Positions 50,425 to 59,587 of a DNA stretch of 64,000 nucleotides are shown piece after piece. A program made the position numbers and the translations under genes. This DNA is from Hoeflea_A sp965216535 (GTDB lineage Bacteria > Pseudomonadota > Alphaproteobacteria > Rhizobiales > Rhizobiaceae), in the NCBI GenBank assembly GCA_965216535.1, contig OZ244175.1, positions 992,001-1,056,000 on the forward strand, given 5' to 3'. Each line of letters opens with the position of its first letter. Position 1 is the first letter of the stretch. The notes under the pieces were generated by a model. The model searched no databases. It worked only from the letters and a program-made list of their open reading frames with translations, and had not been told where the DNA came from.

Positions 50425-51531
50425 TCAGTTGCGGTCCCAGACTTTCCACCAGGGCTTGTTGGACTCTTGAACGGCGGGAGCCGGGACCGCTGCCGTCGAA
50501 ACCTGATCCGTGGTTACAACCGGGTTTGCCGGGGCTGCCGGGGCTGCGACCGCGGGCGCCAGAAGCGGTGACGATTGCTGCACGGGAGCGGATTGCTGTG
50601 GCTGGGCTGGCGCAGTTGCAACCAACGCCGGTTTGGGCGCCTTTTTGCTCTTCTTCCGCTCGTCCTTCTGAACGTCGATCAATGCCGCGGCATAGTCCTT
50701 TTCATACTTCTTCGTATAGGAGGCATAGGCCAGTTCCAGCGACGGTGGAACCGAACTCGGCGGGCAGGCTATGCGGGGTTGGAACTTGTCGCCTTCATTA
50801 TCAAGGACGCGGTTGAACACATATTTGCCGCCACAGAAATTGACCTTCGGCGGCCGCTTGGTGAGCTCGAAATGGTCGTAGCCGACCTTGAGCATTTGCC
50901 AGAATTCGTAGTGCTCGTTGTTGCGGTGGACCGCCATGTTTTCGGCCGTCATGCGAAATGGATAGGCCTGCACCTGGAACGCGGGCTGGCCGCCGCGGAA
51001 TGCCTCGCGGGCAAACGCGTATATTTCCAGAACCTGCTCATCGGTCATTGAATAGCAGCCGGCGGAGGAGCAAGCGCCGTGGACCATCAGGTTGCTGCCG
51101 GTGCGGCCATGGGCACGGTCGAATCTGTTCGGAAAGCCCATGTTGAAGGAGAGGTAGTAGCTCGACTTCGGGTTCATCTGGTGCGGACGGATGCTGTAGA
51201 ACCCTTCCGGCGCCTGGCGATCGCCTTCCTTGAATTTCGGCCCCAGCACGCCGGACCATTTGCAGATCTCGTATTCCTTCACCAGCGCATAGCGGCCGTT
51301 GCTCTTGGCCTTCCAGACCTCAAGCATGCCCTCTTGCTTGTAGATGCGCATCATGATGGGCGCACGCACCCGCTGGTCGTGTGCCTTCATCTTGTTGACC
51401 AGTTTCCTGGGCAGGGGGTATTCGGCCTTGTTGTCCACGGAATCCAACACATCCTGACAACCGGCCAGCAGCACAGCCGTGGCGCAGATCGCGACAGTGG
51501 ATTTCAAGCCGGTAAAGCGTTTCGTCGTCAT
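50425..51531 (-). CDS. L,D-transpeptidase (YkuD/YafK-like)
   Basis: 368 residues, lipoprotein (lipobox LLAGC at ~25). The catalytic region is NLMVHGACSSAGCYSMTD with His151 and Cys159, the YkuD nucleophile; the family is the YafK branch, which hydrolyses or remodels Braun-type lipoprotein links. The last ~90 residues are low-complexity Ala/Pro/Gln/Val, ending PWWKVWDRN. ATG 51531 has GGAAGG upstream; the longer frame to 51600 lacks support. Likely cotranscribed with tusA. Confidence 0.88.
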   Translation of the reverse strand: MTTKRFTGLKSTVAICATAVLLAGCQDVLDSVDNKAEYPLPRKLVNKMKAHDQRVRAPIMMRIYKQEGMLEVWKAKSNGRYALVKEYEICKWSGVLGPKFKEGDRQAPEGFYSIRPHQMNPKSSYYLSFNMGFPNRFDRAHGRTGSNLMVHGACSSAGCYSMTDEQVLEIYAFAREAFRGGQPAFQVQAYPFRMTAENMAVHRNNEHYEFWQMLKVGYDHFELTKRPPKVNFCGGKYVFNRVLDNEGDKFQPRIACPPSSVPPSLELAYASYTKKYEKDYAAALIDVQKDERKKSKKAPKPALVATAPAQPQQSAPVQQSSPLLAPAVAAPAAPANPVVTTDQVSTAAVPAPAVQESNKPWWKVWDRN

Positions 51532-51759
51532 ATGCCTTCCGCGTTGCATACTACTGAGCCCAACCCGGTCGTCGGTCAGGCTTTGTTTCAACCGTTGCAA
51601 TCGCTTTCATCCCCGCGGCCAAGGGCCAAGCGGACAAAAACGTCGAATGGCTCCCAGTTACGCCGAATATGGTTCATGAACCTTTACCATGGGCAACGTT
51701 TCGATAAACCTCACAAAAATGTAATCATCTTTGTGGCGAAAATGCCATCGGAGGGGCGC

Positions 51760-52713
51760 TTACAGGTTCCGCCCCATGTCGAGGAATTTCTGTCTTCGGT
51801 CCTTGCGCAGCGTGTCGCCGTCGCTCTGAGCCAGGTCTGAAAGCGCCGAGGAAATCATGTCCCCGGTTGTCGCGATCACCGCGTCCGGATCCCGGTGAGC
51901 GCCGCCGACAGGCTCCGGCACGATATCATCAATGATGCCGAGGTCCTTGAGGTCCTGGGCCGTGATTTTCATGTTGGCCGCGGCGTCCTTGGCGCGGGCA
52001 GCATCGCGCCACAGGATGGAGGCCGCGCCTTCCGGTGAGATCACACTATAGATGGCATGTTCCAGCATGTAGACGCGGTTGGCGGTCGCGATGGCAATGG
52101 CGCCCCCCGAACCACCTTCGCCGATAACGACCGAAACGATGGGCACGCGCACATTGAGGCAGGTTTCTGTCGAACGGGCGATGGCCTCGGCCTGGCCGCG
52201 CTCCTCGGCGCCGACGCCGGGATAGGCACCCGATGTGTCGATCAGCGTGATGACCGGCAGACCGAAGCGGTCGGCCATTTCCAGAATGCGAACGGCTTTC
52301 CGGTAGCCTTCCGGCCGGGCGCTGCCGAAATTGTGGCGGATGCGCGATTTGGTGTCGTTGCCCTTTTCCTGGCCGATGACCGCGACGGATTCGCCGCGGA
52401 AGCGACCGAGGCCGGCCTGGATCGCTTCATCGTCGGAAAACTTGCGGTCCCCCGCAAGCGGCGTGAAGTCTTCGAACAGAGCGTCCGCGTAGTCACGAAA
52501 ATGCGGTCGCGCCGGATGGCGGGCAACCAGTGTTTTTTGCCAGGGCGTCAGTTTTTCGTAGAGTTCCCCGAGCGTCTCGCGAGCCTTGGCCTCAAGTTTC
52601 TCGATTTCCGCGCCGGTGTCGATGATCTCGTCATCGCCGGCAAGTTTGCGCAATTCGTGAATCTTGCCTTCGATGTCGGAGAGCGGTTTTTCGAAATCGA
52701 GATAATTGATCAT
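51760..52713 (-). CDS. accA: Acetyl-CoA carboxylase carboxyltransferase subunit alpha
   Basis: 317 residues. Carboxyl transfer from biotin to acetyl-CoA, first committed step of fatty acid synthesis, with AccD. NYLDFEKPLSDIEGKIHEL at the N-terminus; IGQEKGNDTKSRIRHNFGSARPEGYRKA; TLIDTSGAYPGVGAEERGQAEAIA; GEGGSGGAIAIATANRVYMLEHAIYSVISPEGAASILW. Length typical. It lies downstream of xerD on the same strand, 91 bases away; accD is not in the window. Confidence 0.96.
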   Translation of the reverse strand: MINYLDFEKPLSDIEGKIHELRKLAGDDEIIDTGAEIEKLEAKARETLGELYEKLTPWQKTLVARHPARPHFRDYADALFEDFTPLAGDRKFSDDEAIQAGLGRFRGESVAVIGQEKGNDTKSRIRHNFGSARPEGYRKAVRILEMADRFGLPVITLIDTSGAYPGVGAEERGQAEAIARSTETCLNVRVPIVSVVIGEGGSGGAIAIATANRVYMLEHAIYSVISPEGAASILWRDAARAKDAAANMKITAQDLKDLGIIDDIVPEPVGGAHRDPDAVIATTGDMISSALSDLAQSDGDTLRKDRRQKFLDMGRNL

Positions 52714-52804
52714 GGGGCGTGCGATCTCGGTCTGTTTCGGGAAAAGGGACTAGGAACCATTTGGCCGGAAAGTAAGCATATTAGACTAATCCCCCCAACA
52801 CTAT

Positions 52805-53758
52805 TCATAGTCCGTTTTTACCGGCTTTTGCCAGCGGATGATGGTCATTGACGAGTTTCTGCAGCCTCTCCTCCAGAACATGCGTATAGATCTGCGTCGT
52901 CGAAATGTCGGCGTGACCGAGCAATTCCTGCACAACCCGCAGATCCGCGCCGTTCTGCAAAAGATGACTGGCAAAGGCGTGGCGCAGGATATGGGGAGAA
53001 AGTTTGGCGGCGTCCAGTCCGCAACGACCTGCCAATTGCTTTAATTCCCTGGCAAAGACCTGGCGCGGCAAATGGCCGCTGGCCGAACGCGATGGAAACA
53101 GGAAGGGCGACTCGCCGTCCGGATCGACCGCGCGCATGACGGAAACGTATTCGATGAGGGCATCGCGAGCCGCCGACGAAAGGGGCACCAATCGTTCCTT
53201 GTTGCCCTTGCCGCGCACGATCAGGAAGCGATCGTCATCCTGTGCCGCGACCGATGCCGGCAGACCGACCAGTTCGGACACCCGCATGCCGGTGGCATAA
53301 AGCAGTTCGATCAGCACCAGGCGACGCGTTCTTGCCAGGCGCTCTTCAGGCTCAAGACCCGCTTCATCAGCTTCCTCGCGGGCTCTATCGAGCAATGTTG
53401 ACACCTGATCGACACTCATCGTCTTGGGCAGCGACATCGCCTTTTTCGGTGAATCGAGGACGCCCGTCGGATCATCGCCGCGCAGGCCTTCCGCGTAGAG
53501 GAACCGATAGAACTGGCGAAGCGCCGACAGACGGCGGGCCTGTGAACTGACGGCGAAACCCCGCGCCGAAACATCGGCCAGGTAGCGCCTCAGATCGTCG
53601 CTCGTTGCCGTCAGCAGGCTGCAACCGGCATCGAGCAAAAATGCGCCTGCGTCGGTCAGGTCGTTGCGATAGGAGTCGAGTGTGTTGCCGGCGGATCCCC
53701 GTTCGGCGCTCATCATCTCCAGAAATGCTTCCAAATGGGCCGCACTCAGATCCGCCAC
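52805..53758 (-). CDS. xerD: Tyrosine recombinase XerD
   Basis: 317 residues. Core-binding HTH-like domain at the N-terminus (HLEAFLEMMSAERGSAGNTLDSYRNDL), catalytic R in ATGMRVSELVGL, K in VRGKGNKERLVPL, HxxR in HILRHAFASHLLQNG, and Y in DISTTQIYTHV. It resolves chromosome dimers at dif with XerC and FtsK. Start GTG 53758 with GGGAG upstream; the reading frame continues into repeat copy 3 but that part is repeat, not protein. The element ends only 22 bases upstream, so promoter sequences must lie in or beyond it. Confidence 0.94.
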   Translation of the reverse strand: MADLSAAHLEAFLEMMSAERGSAGNTLDSYRNDLTDAGAFLLDAGCSLLTATSDDLRRYLADVSARGFAVSSQARRLSALRQFYRFLYAEGLRGDDPTGVLDSPKKAMSLPKTMSVDQVSTLLDRAREEADEAGLEPEERLARTRRLVLIELLYATGMRVSELVGLPASVAAQDDDRFLIVRGKGNKERLVPLSSAARDALIEYVSVMRAVDPDGESPFLFPSRSASGHLPRQVFARELKQLAGRCGLDAAKLSPHILRHAFASHLLQNGADLRVVQELLGHADISTTQIYTHVLEERLQKLVNDHHPLAKAGKNGL

Positions 53759-53779
53759 GTTCCGCTCCCAAGGTCGGTT

Positions 53780-54048
53780 AGAGCAAAGGGCGATAAGTTT
53801 GCACCATTTGACCGTGGCGATTTTGGTCTCTGGCCAGGCGGATTGCAGGCCGTGGTGCCACCCCACCACAAGTGCAAGCCAACGACGCCAGGGGCCAAAA
53901 GCGCCCGGCCCCAAGGGTGGCTGCATATCGGCCCATCGGCTGCGTTGCGCCGCTTGCCCGATGAACCACATCGCGCTGCGCGACGCGCCTGGCCGAGTGG
54001 AGCCGATCTGCTGCCATCAAATGATCCAAACTTATCGCCCTTTGCTCT
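53780..54048 (-). repeat. Inverted-ended repeat, copy 3 (full length, 269 bp, opposite orientation)
   Basis: Plus strand reads AGAGCAAAGGGCGATAAG at the left and CTTATCGCCCTTTGCTCT at the right, flanked TTAG...CTAA. Internally it is the reverse complement of copy 2, with scattered mismatches. It lies between xerD and a 47-residue gene whose stop codon TAG is made from its right end (54047-54049). Confidence 0.9.
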
Positions 54049-54190
54049 AAGGATTGACCTTTTCAGTCGGCACCCGAATGGTGATCTCCCTTGGGGTGGG
54101 CTCCACATAGGCGGTCAAGGCGAACATTGCGCCATAGACCAGACCGGCAATGACCGCGCAAAAAACCAGAAATCGGATCAATGACGGCAT
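54047..54190 (-). CDS. Small single-pass membrane protein
   Basis: 47 residues: IRFLVFCAVIAGLVYGAMFAL is one membrane helix, then TAYVEPTPREITIRVPTEKV. Similar short proteins (helix followed by VEPTPREIT...) are common at this position between xerD and aroK in Hyphomicrobiales. The function is unknown. The stop TAG is the end of repeat copy 3, so the native C-terminus may have been altered when the element arrived. No ribosome-binding site is obvious. Confidence 0.7.
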   Translation of the reverse strand: MPSLIRFLVFCAVIAGLVYGAMFALTAYVEPTPREITIRVPTEKVNP

Positions 54191-54411
54191 GCGTTGTCCT
54201 GTGGCCTCGCTCCCTGGACCTTTATGGGCGAGCAGCGGAGTGGTTGCAAGGTCGGACCACGAGTGCGGCGTCCGTCTTCGGGATGATGGACCCTTCGGCT
54301 TGACGGAACCGGCGCATTTGTCGATACCGGATGCAAGTCGTTTCGCGCGATAGCCTTAAAAGGCGCAAAACGGCCGTTATCAAAGGGGCCAGCGGGCGGA
54401 TCCCGCGGGTC

Positions 54412-55038
54412 ATGAAACCAGCCGGAATGAAAAGCCGCGCCGACAAGATGTTGAACAACAAGGGACAGGCGGCGCTGCAGAGCCTCGGGGACCGGACCTT
54501 GGTCATGGTCGGCCTGATGGGGGCCGGCAAGTCGGTTATCGGCAAGCTGACGGCGTCCGCCATGAGCGTTCCGTTCATCGATTCCGATCAGGAGATCGAA
54601 AAGGTCTCGCGCATGTCGATCAGCGACCTGTTCGCCAGTTACGGCGAGCCGGAGTTTCGCTCGCTGGAAGAACGGGTTATCCGCCGCCTGCTGAAAGGCG
54701 GTCCGATGGTCCTGTCGACCGGCGGCGGCGCCTTCATCAATGACCGCACGCGCGGGGTCATCAAACGCCGCGGACTGTCGGTCTGGCTGCGTGCCGATCT
54801 TGATGTCCTCTGGGAGCGGGTTCGAAAACGCGGCCACCGACCTCTGCTGAAAACCGAAAACCCTCGACAGACCCTCTCGGATCTTCTGGACGCCCGCTAT
54901 CCGATCTATGGAGAGGCGGATCTTGTCGTGCGCTCGCGCGACGTGCCCAAGGAAACCATCGCCGGTGAGGTGCTCGATGCGGTGACCGAGGCCGGTGAGA
55001 AACTGCCGGTAACCCCGGAGCAAGGACAACCAACATGA
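54412..55038 (+). CDS. aroK: Shikimate kinase
   Basis: 208 residues from ATG 54412. Walker A VMVGLMGAGKSVIGKLTA, DxD-containing PFIDSDQEIEK, substrate Arg in FRSLEERVI, STGGGAF, and the lid region RGHRPLLK. The N-terminus before LGDRTLVMVG is extended and variable; ATG 54331, 54427 and 54448 are in the same frame and none has a strong ribosome-binding site, so the start is uncertain. The stop overlaps the aroB start (ATGA, 55035-55038). Fifth step of the shikimate pathway. Confidence 0.9.
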   Translation: MKPAGMKSRADKMLNNKGQAALQSLGDRTLVMVGLMGAGKSVIGKLTASAMSVPFIDSDQEIEKVSRMSISDLFASYGEPEFRSLEERVIRRLLKGGPMVLSTGGGAFINDRTRGVIKRRGLSVWLRADLDVLWERVRKRGHRPLLKTENPRQTLSDLLDARYPIYGEADLVVRSRDVPKETIAGEVLDAVTEAGEKLPVTPEQGQPT

Positions 55039-56165
55039 CCGCCCTGACAGCTGCCAACGAGGCACATGTGACCGTGCCACTGGGCGATCGAAGTTACGAT
55101 ATCCTGATCGGGTCCGGTCTGATCGACCGTGCCGGAGCCGAAATCGACAAGCGGTTGCCAGGGATCCGCGCGGCCATCGTCAGCGATGAAATGGTTGCGG
55201 CGCATTATCTGCAGCCGCTGCAGGACAGCCTGGCGCAGGCTGGCATCGACAGCACCGCAATCGTGTTGCCGGCAGGCGAAAAGACCAAGCGCTTCGACCA
55301 TGTGGTGGAAACCTGCGAAGCGGTGCTCGAGGCCCGCCTGGAGCGGGGCGACGCGGTGATCGCGCTGGGTGGCGGTGTCGTCGGCGATTTGACGGGCTTC
55401 GTCGCCGGCATCGTTCGTCGGGGCATGCGCTTCGTCCAGATTCCCACGTCGCTTCTGGCGCAGGTCGATTCTTCCGTTGGCGGCAAGACCGGGATCAATA
55501 CGGCGCACGGCAAGAACCTCGTTGGTGTGTTCCATCAGCCGGCATTGGTGCTCGCCGACAGCGATGTGCTCGACACGCTGTCCGAACGGGAGTTCCGGGC
55601 CGGCTATGCGGAAGTCGTCAAGTACGGCCTGATCGACCGGCCAATCTTCTTCGAGTGGCTGGAAGAGCATTGGCGCGACGTTTTTGCCGGCGGCCCCGCG
55701 CGCATCCAGGCGATTGCCGAGAGCTGCCGCGCCAAGGCCGATGTCGTCTCTGCCGACGAACTTGAGAGCGGTCACCGGGCCCTGCTCAATCTTGGCCATA
55801 CGTTCGGCCATGCGCTGGAAGCAGCGACCGGCTATGACGGATCGCGGTTGGTGCATGGCGAAGGCGTGGCCATCGGCGTGGTCCTGGCACACCAGTTCTC
55901 TGCTCGGCTCAATCTTGCCAGCCCCGACGATGCCGCCCGGGTTGCCAGCCATTTCTCCGCCGTCGGCCTGCCGACGCGCATCGATGATATTGAAGGAACG
56001 TTGCCGCCACCCGATATATTGCTCGACCACATCGCACAGGACAAAAAGGTCAAGCGCGGCAAGCTGACCTTCGTCCTGACCCACGGGATCGGCCAGTCGT
56101 TCCTCGCCGAGGACGTGCCCCCGTCGGAGGTCTTGAGCTTCTTGAAGGAAAAGCACCCACAATGA
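55035..56165 (+). CDS. aroB: 3-dehydroquinate synthase
   Basis: 376 residues; second step of the shikimate pathway. NAD-binding GGGVVGDLTGFVAGIVRRG, substrate loop FVQIPTSLLAQVDSSVGGKTGIN, metal ligands in EFRAGYAEVVKYGLI and HTFGHALEA plus HGEGVAIG. Overlaps both neighbours by ATGA (55035-55038 and 56162-56165). The aroK-aroB-CorC-like operon is a well-known Hyphomicrobiales arrangement. Confidence 0.96.
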   Translation: MTALTAANEAHVTVPLGDRSYDILIGSGLIDRAGAEIDKRLPGIRAAIVSDEMVAAHYLQPLQDSLAQAGIDSTAIVLPAGEKTKRFDHVVETCEAVLEARLERGDAVIALGGGVVGDLTGFVAGIVRRGMRFVQIPTSLLAQVDSSVGGKTGINTAHGKNLVGVFHQPALVLADSDVLDTLSEREFRAGYAEVVKYGLIDRPIFFEWLEEHWRDVFAGGPARIQAIAESCRAKADVVSADELESGHRALLNLGHTFGHALEAATGYDGSRLVHGEGVAIGVVLAHQFSARLNLASPDDAARVASHFSAVGLPTRIDDIEGTLPPPDILLDHIAQDKKVKRGKLTFVLTHGIGQSFLAEDVPPSEVLSFLKEKHPQ

Positions 56166-57424
56166 TTGCCGAATATTGGCTGATTATCATCGTCATTCTC
56201 GGGCTGATCGCTCTGTCCGGGTTCTTCTCTGGCTCCGAAACGGCGCTGACGGCAGCGTCGCGCGCCCGCATGCACCAGCTCGAAGCCAACGGGCAGCATC
56301 AGGCCGGGATTGTCGCGAGGCTGATCGAGCGCCGCGACCGGCTGATCGGTGCGCTTCTGATCGGCAATAACCTGGTCAACATTCTGGCGTCGTCCCTGGC
56401 CACCAGCATGTTTCTTGGTCTCTTCGGCGAGGCGGGCGTCGCCTATGCGACACTGGCGATGACCGTTCTGCTGGTCATCTTCGCCGAAGTGCTGCCGAAA
56501 AGCTGGGCAATTTCCTCGACCGACCGGTTCGCAATGGCTGTTGCCCGGCCGGTACAGGCTTTCGTTGCCGTGGTGGGCCCGCTGTCGATCGTCGTCAACG
56601 GGATCGTCCGGCGCATCCTGAACCTGTTCGGTGTCACCTTCTCCACCTCCATGCTCACGGCGCACGAAGAGCTGCGCGGCGCGGTCGACCTGCTGCATCG
56701 AGAAGGCTCCGTGATCAAGGCGGATCGGGACCGGTTGGGCGGTGTTCTCGACCTGGGCGAGTTGGAAGTCTCCGACGTCATGGTCCACCGCACCTCGATG
56801 CGCATGATCAATGCCGACGAGGACCCCGAAACCGCGGTTCGGCAGGTGCTGGAAAGCCCCTATACCCGCATGCCGGTTTGGCGCAACGAGACCGACAACA
56901 TCATCGGCGTCATTCATGCCAAGGACGTGTTGCGGGCGCTAGCCGGAGGCGATGGTGACAACAAGGTCGTCGATATCGTCAAGACGGCGCAGAAACCGTG
57001 GTTCGTCCCGGATACGACAAATCTGAAGGACCAGCTCAGCGCCTTCCTGCGTCGCAAGGCGCATTTCGCCATCGTCGTCGACGAGTATGGCGAGGTGGAA
57101 GGTTTGGTGACGCTGGAAGACATTCTGGAAGAGATTGTCGGCGACATTGCCGATGAGCACGACCTGGATATTCAGGGCGTGGTTCAGGAAGCCGACGGTT
57201 CCATTGTCGTTGACGGCAATGTGCCGATCCGCGATCTCAACCGCGCCTTTGACTGGACCCTGCCGGATGAGGAAGCGACAACGATCGCCGGACTGGTCAT
57301 TCACGAATCGCAGATCATTCCGGAAGAGCGTCAGGCCTTCACCTATCACGGCATGCGCTTCATCGTGATGAAACGGGCGAAGAACCGAATCACCAAGCTG
57401 AGAATCAAACCGGTGGCAGGTTAG
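56162..57424 (+). CDS. CNNM/CorC-HlyC-type transporter-associated protein (DUF21 plus CBS)
   Basis: 420 residues. DUF21 region with four membrane segments (YWLIIIVILGLIALSGFFSGSETAL; LGLFGEAGVAYATLAMTVLLVIFAEVLPKSWA), two CBS domains (VSDVMVHRTSMRMINADEDPE; FLRRKAHFAIVVDEYGEVEGLVTLEDILEEIVGDI), and the CorC_HlyC transporter-associated domain at the end. The family is implicated in magnesium or cobalt export or homeostasis. Start ATG overlaps the aroB stop. Confidence 0.92.
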   Translation: MIAEYWLIIIVILGLIALSGFFSGSETALTAASRARMHQLEANGQHQAGIVARLIERRDRLIGALLIGNNLVNILASSLATSMFLGLFGEAGVAYATLAMTVLLVIFAEVLPKSWAISSTDRFAMAVARPVQAFVAVVGPLSIVVNGIVRRILNLFGVTFSTSMLTAHEELRGAVDLLHREGSVIKADRDRLGGVLDLGELEVSDVMVHRTSMRMINADEDPETAVRQVLESPYTRMPVWRNETDNIIGVIHAKDVLRALAGGDGDNKVVDIVKTAQKPWFVPDTTNLKDQLSAFLRRKAHFAIVVDEYGEVEGLVTLEDILEEIVGDIADEHDLDIQGVVQEADGSIVVDGNVPIRDLNRAFDWTLPDEEATTIAGLVIHESQIIPEERQAFTYHGMRFIVMKRAKNRITKLRIKPVAG

Positions 57425-57429
57425 TCTGA

Positions 57430-57726
57430 CTACCAGCGCACTGATTCGCCGGGTGCCGCCGGTTCGATGGCCAGTGCGTGCACGCCGTCGCGCAACTCGT
57501 CGGCCAGAAGATCATTGACGGTGCGGTGGCGTTGCAGGCGCATCATGCCGGTGAAAACAGGCGATACGACGCGCACCCGGAAATGCGTTTCGCCGGTGCC
57601 GTCAAAGGCTTCCTGATGCCCTGCGTGGAGGTGGCTTTCGTTGATGACTTCCAGCCGCTCGGGCTCCAGCGCTGCGGTCAATTTGTCCGTTATGCGCTGT
57701 TCAATGCTCAAATTTTGGTCTGTCAT
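57430..57726 (-). CDS. BolA family protein
   Basis: 98 residues. VINESHLHAGHQEAFDGTGETHFRVRVVSP and FTGMMRLQRHRTVNDLLADELRDGVHALAIE are the BolA fold pattern with the His residues that help hold an FeS cluster with a monothiol glutaredoxin. It converges on the CorC-like gene and is divergent from the J-domain gene at 57873, sharing 146 bases. Roles are iron-sulfur transfer or iron regulation. Confidence 0.93.
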   Translation of the reverse strand: MTDQNLSIEQRITDKLTAALEPERLEVINESHLHAGHQEAFDGTGETHFRVRVVSPVFTGMMRLQRHRTVNDLLADELRDGVHALAIEPAAPGESVRW

Positions 57727-57872
57727 GCGACTACAATCCTGATATGCTATTGCGCCCGGACCGGGAACGTGGCGATGCAGCGCAATCGTCCCTTCCTTCC
57801 GTTCCCGTTAAATCGGCATGGCGAGCCGAGTCAATTCTTGTTCGTCTCGCCGGCTCGTACCAAATTGAGAAC

Positions 57873-58505
57873 ATGAAACTCGATTCGAAATATTTTGACA
57901 GCATCCGCTCGTCCAAACGCAAGGGCAAGAAGGGCGCCAAGGCCAAGCAGGAGACGCCGGTCTGCCAGTGGGACGGCTGCAACAAGCCGGGCCTGCACAA
58001 GGCACCGGTCGGACGCGACGCAGAGGGCGAATATTTCCTGTTCTGCGTCGACCACGTGCGTGAGTACAACAAGGGCTACAACTACTTTTCGGGCCTTTCC
58101 GACGGCGAGATCGCGCGCTACCAGAAGGAAGCGCTGACCGGCAACCGGCCCACCTGGACGATGGGCGTTAACAAGACCGCCAAGGCCAATCCGGACATGT
58201 CGACGGCGCGCTCAGGCAGCGCCGCGTCCTTCGCCAACATGAAGGATCCGTTCCGGATTCTCAACGAAAAGGCCAATGCCGGCCGGCCGCAACCGCGCAA
58301 GCGCAAGCTGAAATCCCTGGAGGCCAAGGCCTTCGATACGATGGGGCTTGGCGCAAATGCGACATCCGCCGACATCAAGACCCGTTACAAGGAACTGGTG
58401 AAACAGCACCATCCGGACGCCAATGGCGGCGATCGCGGATCTGAGGAGCGGTTTCGCGCTGTGATTCAGGCCTACCAATTGTTAAAGCAGGCCGGTTTCT
58501 GCTAG
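57873..58505 (+). CDS. J-domain protein (DnaJ-like, Hyphomicrobiales type)
   Basis: 210 residues. C-terminal J-domain: AKAFDTMGLGANATSADIKTRYKELVKQHHPDANGG with the HPD triad at the usual place. The N-terminal half has four Cys/His (CQWDGCNKPG, HKAPVG, FCVDHV), a likely metal site, and a Lys-rich start. ATG 57873 chosen; the longer frame to 57744 overlaps the bolA promoter region. It should stimulate DnaK ATPase. Conserved next to cobS-cobT in this order. Confidence 0.9.
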   Translation: MKLDSKYFDSIRSSKRKGKKGAKAKQETPVCQWDGCNKPGLHKAPVGRDAEGEYFLFCVDHVREYNKGYNYFSGLSDGEIARYQKEALTGNRPTWTMGVNKTAKANPDMSTARSGSAASFANMKDPFRILNEKANAGRPQPRKRKLKSLEAKAFDTMGLGANATSADIKTRYKELVKQHHPDANGGDRGSEERFRAVIQAYQLLKQAGFC

Positions 58506-58591
58506 ACGGTTCACCAACTATTCGAAATTGCCACTATTCCCGAGTTTCGGTAAAGCGCTAGGACGGCCAAAAGGGCTGCGTTGGAGACGTA

Positions 58592-59581
58592 ATGAACAAG
58601 ATCGACCTCGACATCTCGAATTTGCCGGACACCACGGTTTCGGTTCGTGAGGCTTTCAACATCGACAGCGATCTGGTGGTTCCGGGCTTCTCCCAGGCTG
58701 ACGCCTATGTGCCGGATATCGACCCGGACTACCTGTTCGATCCGCAGACGACCCAGGCTATTCTTGCCGGCTTCGCGCACAACCGCCGCGTCATCATTTC
58801 CGGTTACCACGGCACCGGTAAATCGACCCATATCGAGCAGGTGGCGGCGCGCCTCAACTGGCCGTGCGTGCGCGTGAACCTGGACAGCCATGTAAGCCGT
58901 ATCGACCTGGTCGGCAAGGATGCCATCGTGCTCAAGGACGGCAAGCAGATCACGGAATTCCGTGACGGAATTTTGCCATGGGCCTACCAGCACAATATCG
59001 CGCTGGTATTCGACGAATATGATGCCGGCCGCCCGGACGTGATGTTTGTCATCCAGCGGGTGCTGGAATCCTCCGGCCGACTGACGCTGCTCGACCAGAG
59101 CCGGGTCATCCGGCCGCACCCGGCATTTCGCCTGTTCGCCACCGCGAACACGGTCGGGCTGGGCGACACGACCGGCCTCTATCACGGCACCCAGCAGATC
59201 AACCAGGCGCAGATGGACCGCTGGTCGATCGTCGCGACGCTCAACTACCTGCCGCATGACAACGAAGTCGATATCGTGTTGGCCAAGGTCAAATCCTTCG
59301 ACACCGAAGAAGGGCGCGACACGATCAACAAGATGGTGCGCGTCGCTGACATGACCCGCTCGGCCTTCATCAACGGCGACCTGTCGACCGTGATGAGCCC
59401 GCGTACCGTGATCACCTGGGCCGAGAACGCCGAGATATTCGGCGACGTATCCTTCGCCTTCCGGCTGACCTTCCTCAACAAGTGCGACGAGCTCGAACGC
59501 ACGTTGGTGGCTGAGCAGTATCAGCGGGCCTTCGGCGAAGAACTCAAGGAAAGCGCCGCCAATATCGTCCTGGACTCGTAG
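58592..59581 (+). CDS. cobS: Aerobic cobaltochelatase subunit CobS
   Basis: 329 residues. AAA+ ATPase of the CobN-CobS-CobT chelatase that inserts cobalt into hydrogenobyrinate diamide. Walker A GYHGTGKSTH, Walker B NIALVFDEYDAGRP, sensor RLFATANTVGLGDTTG with the helix-2 insert region, and lid TVMSPRTVITWAENAEIFG. Followed by cobT after 6 bases. cobN is not in the window. Confidence 0.96.
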   Translation: MNKIDLDISNLPDTTVSVREAFNIDSDLVVPGFSQADAYVPDIDPDYLFDPQTTQAILAGFAHNRRVIISGYHGTGKSTHIEQVAARLNWPCVRVNLDSHVSRIDLVGKDAIVLKDGKQITEFRDGILPWAYQHNIALVFDEYDAGRPDVMFVIQRVLESSGRLTLLDQSRVIRPHPAFRLFATANTVGLGDTTGLYHGTQQINQAQMDRWSIVATLNYLPHDNEVDIVLAKVKSFDTEEGRDTINKMVRVADMTRSAFINGDLSTVMSPRTVITWAENAEIFGDVSFAFRLTFLNKCDELERTLVAEQYQRAFGEELKESAANIVLDS

Positions 59582-59587
59582 GGTCCC

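Noticed and set aside
53759..53971. Longer N-terminus of xerD
   Set aside because: It is the translated repeat copy 3; GTG 53758 starts the normal XerD N-terminus.
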